Source: Heterostelium multicystogenum
Taxonomy: Eukaryota > Evosea > Eumycetozoa > Acytosteliales > Acytosteliaceae
Reading direction: 5' to 3'
Assembly (NCBI GenBank): GCA_003667245.1
Contig: RCNN01000206.1
Span: forward strand, 1 to 36,905
Length of the DNA: 36,905 nucleotides
Shown: positions 33,555 to 36,905 of the stretch, piece by piece
Position numbering within the stretch: position 1 is the first letter of the stretch
How the letters are laid out: each line of letters begins with the position of its first letter
The notes under the pieces: model-generated
What the model saw: only the letters and a program-made list of their open reading frames with translations
Databases searched by the model: none
What the model was told of the DNA's origin: nothing
Made by a program: the position numbers and the translations under genes

Positions 33555-35042
33555 ATGTTTACAACACCTCCACCAACTCCATCTTTTCCCAAATTCGAAG
33601 AGAATATGTACGACTTGGAAAAGAAAGAGACCGCTGCCATTTTGGTTTCAATGTCCGGAAGATCTGGAAATTTTGAAAAAGATGAATATTTGGTATCTCC
33701 TATCCTCAAACCTCAAAAAACATACCATATTCCAAAGATGTCCATAATGGAGGGTGGGGAGTGTTCTACAACAGTATTAATACTATTTATCATCCACTAA
33801 ATAATATATGTGGTTTTCCTATGAGTAGTCCTCCAAAGTTCCCCAAATTCATTTGCAGTACCTTCACTCCCAATTTCGAATCCCTATAATCAAATGAATG
33901 GAGTAGTTAGTCCACCTCCTTCACCAACTATGAATAACTCTATCAAAGATACCGAGGAGAGTAAACCAGAATGGGTTCCAAGAGAATGCAAATATCCTAG
34001 GTGTCTACTTTGTGAGAGAGAAATTCCAGAACTCGTAGTTTAAAAATCCTACATGGTCTACTATTATGAGAGTGGTATTCTAACACACTTAGCTATAGCC
34101 ATCCAGATAGACAATTCTTTAATTTAAGATCTGATGTTTACTCCTGGATGTCAGAACATTGGAATATTCTGTGCCAACCATCTAAAGAGAGTAAGAAATA
34201 TATGTTAATTATATTTTAATTTATTAAAACTAATTTCTTAAAGAAGGACCAAAATTGGAGAAAACAAGTCCAAGATATGTTGAGTCACAGTAAAAATCTT
34301 TTTGAATCAGGTACTGAACATTTTAAACAAAATGGATTCTGGAGACTGAAGCCATCAATGGAGGGAGACCCATGGTATATAAAGAAGAATTACAGGGATA
34401 AGTCCAAGATCTCAAAGAATTCCCAGAGACCAAAAAGATCATTATCAGAGAGTGAGTTGTTGAAAATAAAAAAAGTCAAGACTCAACCAAATGGTAAAAA
34501 AAAACAAAATACATATCTAATTGTATTCTAAAATCAAAAAACTAATAATATTTATTTTTTGTATAATTTAGAAATTTCACCCTCTGAAATCACGAATATA
34601 TTATTAAAAGATCCACAAATAAAGTCCGAAATTGAAAACCTCAATGAAGAAATGAAAGTCATCCAACAGATGATTTCAAATTTAAGTACTGACATCACAT
34701 TGGTTGGTATTACCAACCAAATGAAATATAATTTACAATCTACTTCGCCAGAAATGAACCCTGCCATCTCAACTACTACCACAAACCTACTTCTTCTCCT
34801 AAGACACGAAAATCTCCAAAACTACCAAAACAACCTAAAACTAAAAAATCCAAACAACTAAAATCAAAAGAACCAAGAATGTTAAACTACTGGATTATCA
34901 ATCTTCGGATGGATCGATACCATTAGGTATTGCAAGAGCCCAGTCACTCCCTTTCATTATGAACTCCCATACATTATCCCAAAATTCTAACGATTTGGCT
35001 AGAGCAGAATTCAAATCCCAACTCTCTCACATCGTTGAGTGA
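33555..35042 (+). CDS. Putative ASH2-type winged-helix regulator
   Basis: The start at 33555 gives MFTTPPPTPSFPKFEENMYD, then KKETAAILVSMSGRSG and a Pro/Ser-rich region. A cysteine cluster, CKYPRCLLCERE (33987-34022), is followed by a segment laid out like the ASH2L winged helix: PTWSTIMRVVF, SHPDRQFFNLRSDVYSWM, SEHWNIL, then QVQDMLSHSKNLFESG and NGFWRLK (to about 34352). ASH2L has the same order: Trp, Tyr/His helix, M..(N/H)W..L, V.D.L..(N/H)S..(M/L)F.SG, LWGLR. Introns are 34191-34243 and 34494-34571, both GT...AG; the second keeps frame exactly. A helical segment (ITNILLKDPQIKSEIENLNE) and a Lys/Pro-rich basic tail follow, ending at TGA 35040-35042. A plausible alternative tail continues past it to TAA at 35158-35160. 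Frame breaks lie near 33765, 33830, 34040 and 34800. DNA binding is inferred, not shown. Confidence 0.6.
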
Positions 35043-35295
35043 GTAGATATTGTCCTAAGCAATTATTTATTTAGACATCATTGTCAATATAAATGTCGAT
35101 ATTTCCAACTCACAAGATCCTATGATTGTTGTGCTTAATACAAAAGAAAAAATCATGTAAATAAATAGAACAAGTAGCGATATAACTAAAACAGATTATT
35201 CTTTAGATCCTCTTCAATCTATCATTGTTATTTAAAAGTTCTGGTAGTTGAGCTAAATCAAAAAGTCAAAAGGATATCATTGTTTATATTGGATG
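35043..35295. other. Convergent spacer, possible extra 3' exon of the winged-helix gene
   Basis: Positions 35076-35160 carry an open frame with coding-like wording (NINVDISNSQDPMIVVLNTK) that could be the real C-terminus of the upstream gene after a frame correction. The rest is AT-rich 3' sequence. Confidence 0.35.
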
Positions 35296-36118
35296 TTAAT
35301 CATTCTTATAATTCTTTTTATTGGATTTGGGTGTGTTTGGTTGTGATTGTACTCTATTTTCATTTGGGCGAACTGGTATGTAGGTAATGTATAAAGTGAC
35401 ATAGGTGTAAACTAAAAATACAAGCAATCGAGCCAATTCAATTGATATAAACTGATTAATAAGAGGTGAACCAATGTTCTTAAAATGTGGTTACATAAGA
35501 AGTGATAAAACACAGACAATATTCCAATTGTTAAAAATTGACTAATTGATGAAGAAGAATTAGTAAAGATTTCTTAGAAATATATATAGATATTTCGATA
35601 TTTACGGGGATGGTGACGACAGTGCTGTTTTTTCAGATGGTTATAAAAATTTGACAATGCAAGTCTTTACAAATTCACCAGATAATGATGAAAACTAAAC
35701 AAATCGCCAATGAACCTAGAAGAGAAGTTGGCAAAACTGGTGATATATAGGATCCCATTCTCACTGGAATCTCTGGGTAACATCGGTAACTCATAAACTT
35801 GAGTAACATCATTGGTTGCCAAAGTACATAAAAATAAAAAATATGAAAAATCTATAACATTTTAATAAAATAACCTATATCATCGATAGTTCCAAGTGGT
35901 AGCTATTCTACATACCTTTATATATGGATGATTTATAATCGATAAGAGGAAATCTGGAGCCAGATAATAACAAAACCAAACACCGATCGTAATAACTAAG
36001 GAAGTCTCTGAATGTATCCAAAATGGTGAACCACCAAGTAGAATGTGGACCAGCGTCGATACTATATGCACTTGGAATAGATATACTCCAAATCGCAGTA
36101 GGACTGGCTCATTTCTTA
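35296..36118 (-). CDS. Multi-pass membrane protein, TRIC-like, incomplete model
   Basis: The most solid exon (36118-35916) reads NEPVLLRFGVYLFQVHIVST, then LVHILLGGSPFWIHSE and LVITIGVWFCYYLAPDFLLS. Two hydrophobic segments separated by G-G-S-P resemble TRIC (TMEM38) trimeric cation channels, where a GG..L..LLG.PP loop precedes a helix with W-Y and P-x-D. A canonical intron lies at 35852-35915 (GTATGT...TATAG). The last exon ends IELARLLVFLVYTYVTLYI, one more membrane helix, and a Lys/Asn-rich basic tail (PNTPKSNKKNYKND), with the stop at 35296-35298; TRIC proteins also end in a basic tail. Frame errors between 35850 and 35460 hide the middle. The first exon is not located and may lie at about 36130-36240. 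TRIC channels pass potassium across the endoplasmic reticulum to balance calcium release. The family call is tentative. Confidence 0.45.
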
Positions 36119-36905
36119 ATCTTTAAAAAATTCATATGTATTTGCGATAGCCAAGCACTTGTTAATATTAACAACGATATTTGGTGTATATAAAAATAAG
36201 GAATACAATTCTCTAATCATCTATTACTGTCGTCTCTACTGTCTATCGTCAAAAAGATAAAAATTAATAATATCACTACAAACAAGTCTATTTTTTATGT
36301 TCACCATAAAGGTGAGTCACCAGCAACGAAGAATTGATTTTATTGCTAAAAAATTTTCAAAGATCCCAACCCAAAAGTCATTATTTCAAATTTGTCGCAC
36401 ATTGTGAAGTCAACGGCTAAAAGCAAAAAACTGATTCGGTCAAACAATAATATTGTATAAAATAAATAAGGTGGTCACCAGAACAATAAATAGTAATATT
36501 TTGATTTACACTTATATTTTATCTTTTTTAAGTTTTGATTTTGGGGAATGAACGATCTTAGTCCGAAAGATTGAATTGCTGCTTATCATAAATCAAAATA
36601 CAACAAATGATTACATGTTGTTTTTCTGATCAGAATTTGATTTAAATAAATTTTTAGTATCAATCAGTCAGTCAGTTTAACACTGAACAACATCTGATTA
36701 TTGTTTGAAATGAATATCGTCAGAATAATATGTTTAGAAATGCATTTCTAAAGAGCAATAGTCAGTTTATATCTCTGTACAGTCAATCAAGTCGATTATT
36801 TATTCGTAGTAGTTTTTACGATTCAAGTTAATAACTATGCTACTTCCTATGACTATGTAAAGTATTAACGGTAGGAACCTCAAGTTTCAAATCAATATGA
36901 TTGGT
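36119..36905. other. Right-edge region, no recognised gene
   Basis: AT-rich DNA that may include the first exon and promoter of the TRIC-like gene. It carries a 20 bp perfect palindrome at 36733-36752 and a TCAGTCAGTCAGT motif at 36664-36676. No other coding signal was seen. Confidence 0.5.
36733..36752. repeat. 20 bp perfect palindrome
   Basis: TTTAGAAATGCATTTCTAAA equals its own reverse complement, with no spacer. It could be a binding site for a dimeric factor; its position upstream of the TRIC-like gene is compatible with a promoter element. Confidence 0.9.

Noticed and set aside
35039..35074. A GTGAGT...AG intron near the end of the winged-helix gene
   Set aside because: At 36 bases it is shorter than every other intron in the window, and the downstream frame it creates is no better than a simple frame correction.

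Overview
This 36.9 kb window is nuclear DNA of a dictyostelid social amoeba. It is AT-rich, with short GTAAGT/GTATGT...AG introns of about 60-100 nt, Asn/Gln/Ser/Thr homopolymer tracts and trinucleotide repeats in non-coding DNA. The gene families also fit: an F-box/FNIP-repeat protein, the dictyostelid ankyrin-type family, a GbpD-type RasGEF with GRAM and cNMP-binding modules, and Vps15. The species cannot be fixed from sequence alone; I see no bacterial, viral or organellar segment.

Layout, left to right: an unrecognised Asn-rich gene cut by the left edge (-, 1-856); an AT-rich spacer; an F-box/FNIP gene (-, 1582-3394); vps15 (-, 3539-8546); a multidomain Clu-TPR-leucine-rich-repeat gene (-, 8993-13593); a divergent promoter region; a PRMT6-like arginine methyltransferase (+, 14429-15635); an ankyrin-family gene (-, 15843-18018); a small zinc-finger/coiled-coil gene (-, 18296-19243); a second divergent spacer; a secreted EGF-repeat gene (+, 20302-21670); gbpD (-, 21835-25631); a 7.9 kb stretch with no gene I can support (25632-33554); a putative ASH2-type winged-helix regulator (+, 33555 to about 35042 or 35160); and a TRIC-like membrane protein (-, 35296 to about 36118), upstream of which no gene is recognised.

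Almost every long gene is broken into overlapping frames. In vps15, the PRMT and gbpD the frame is restored by changing a homopolymer length by one base, in genes whose family motifs are otherwise intact. I read these as assembly errors in an unpolished sequence, not as pseudogenes, so gene spans are given from first to last codon with breaks noted. Coordinates are firm for starts, stops and canonical introns, but the internal frame is not.

The genes are not an operon. Shared themes are membrane and Ras-family signalling (Vps15 in PI3-kinase complexes, GbpD as an exchange factor) and gene regulation (the PRMT and the winged-helix protein). The parts most worth a second look are the Clu-TPR-LRR fusion, the putative winged-helix regulator behind an unusually long upstream region, and a nested hairpin in that region.
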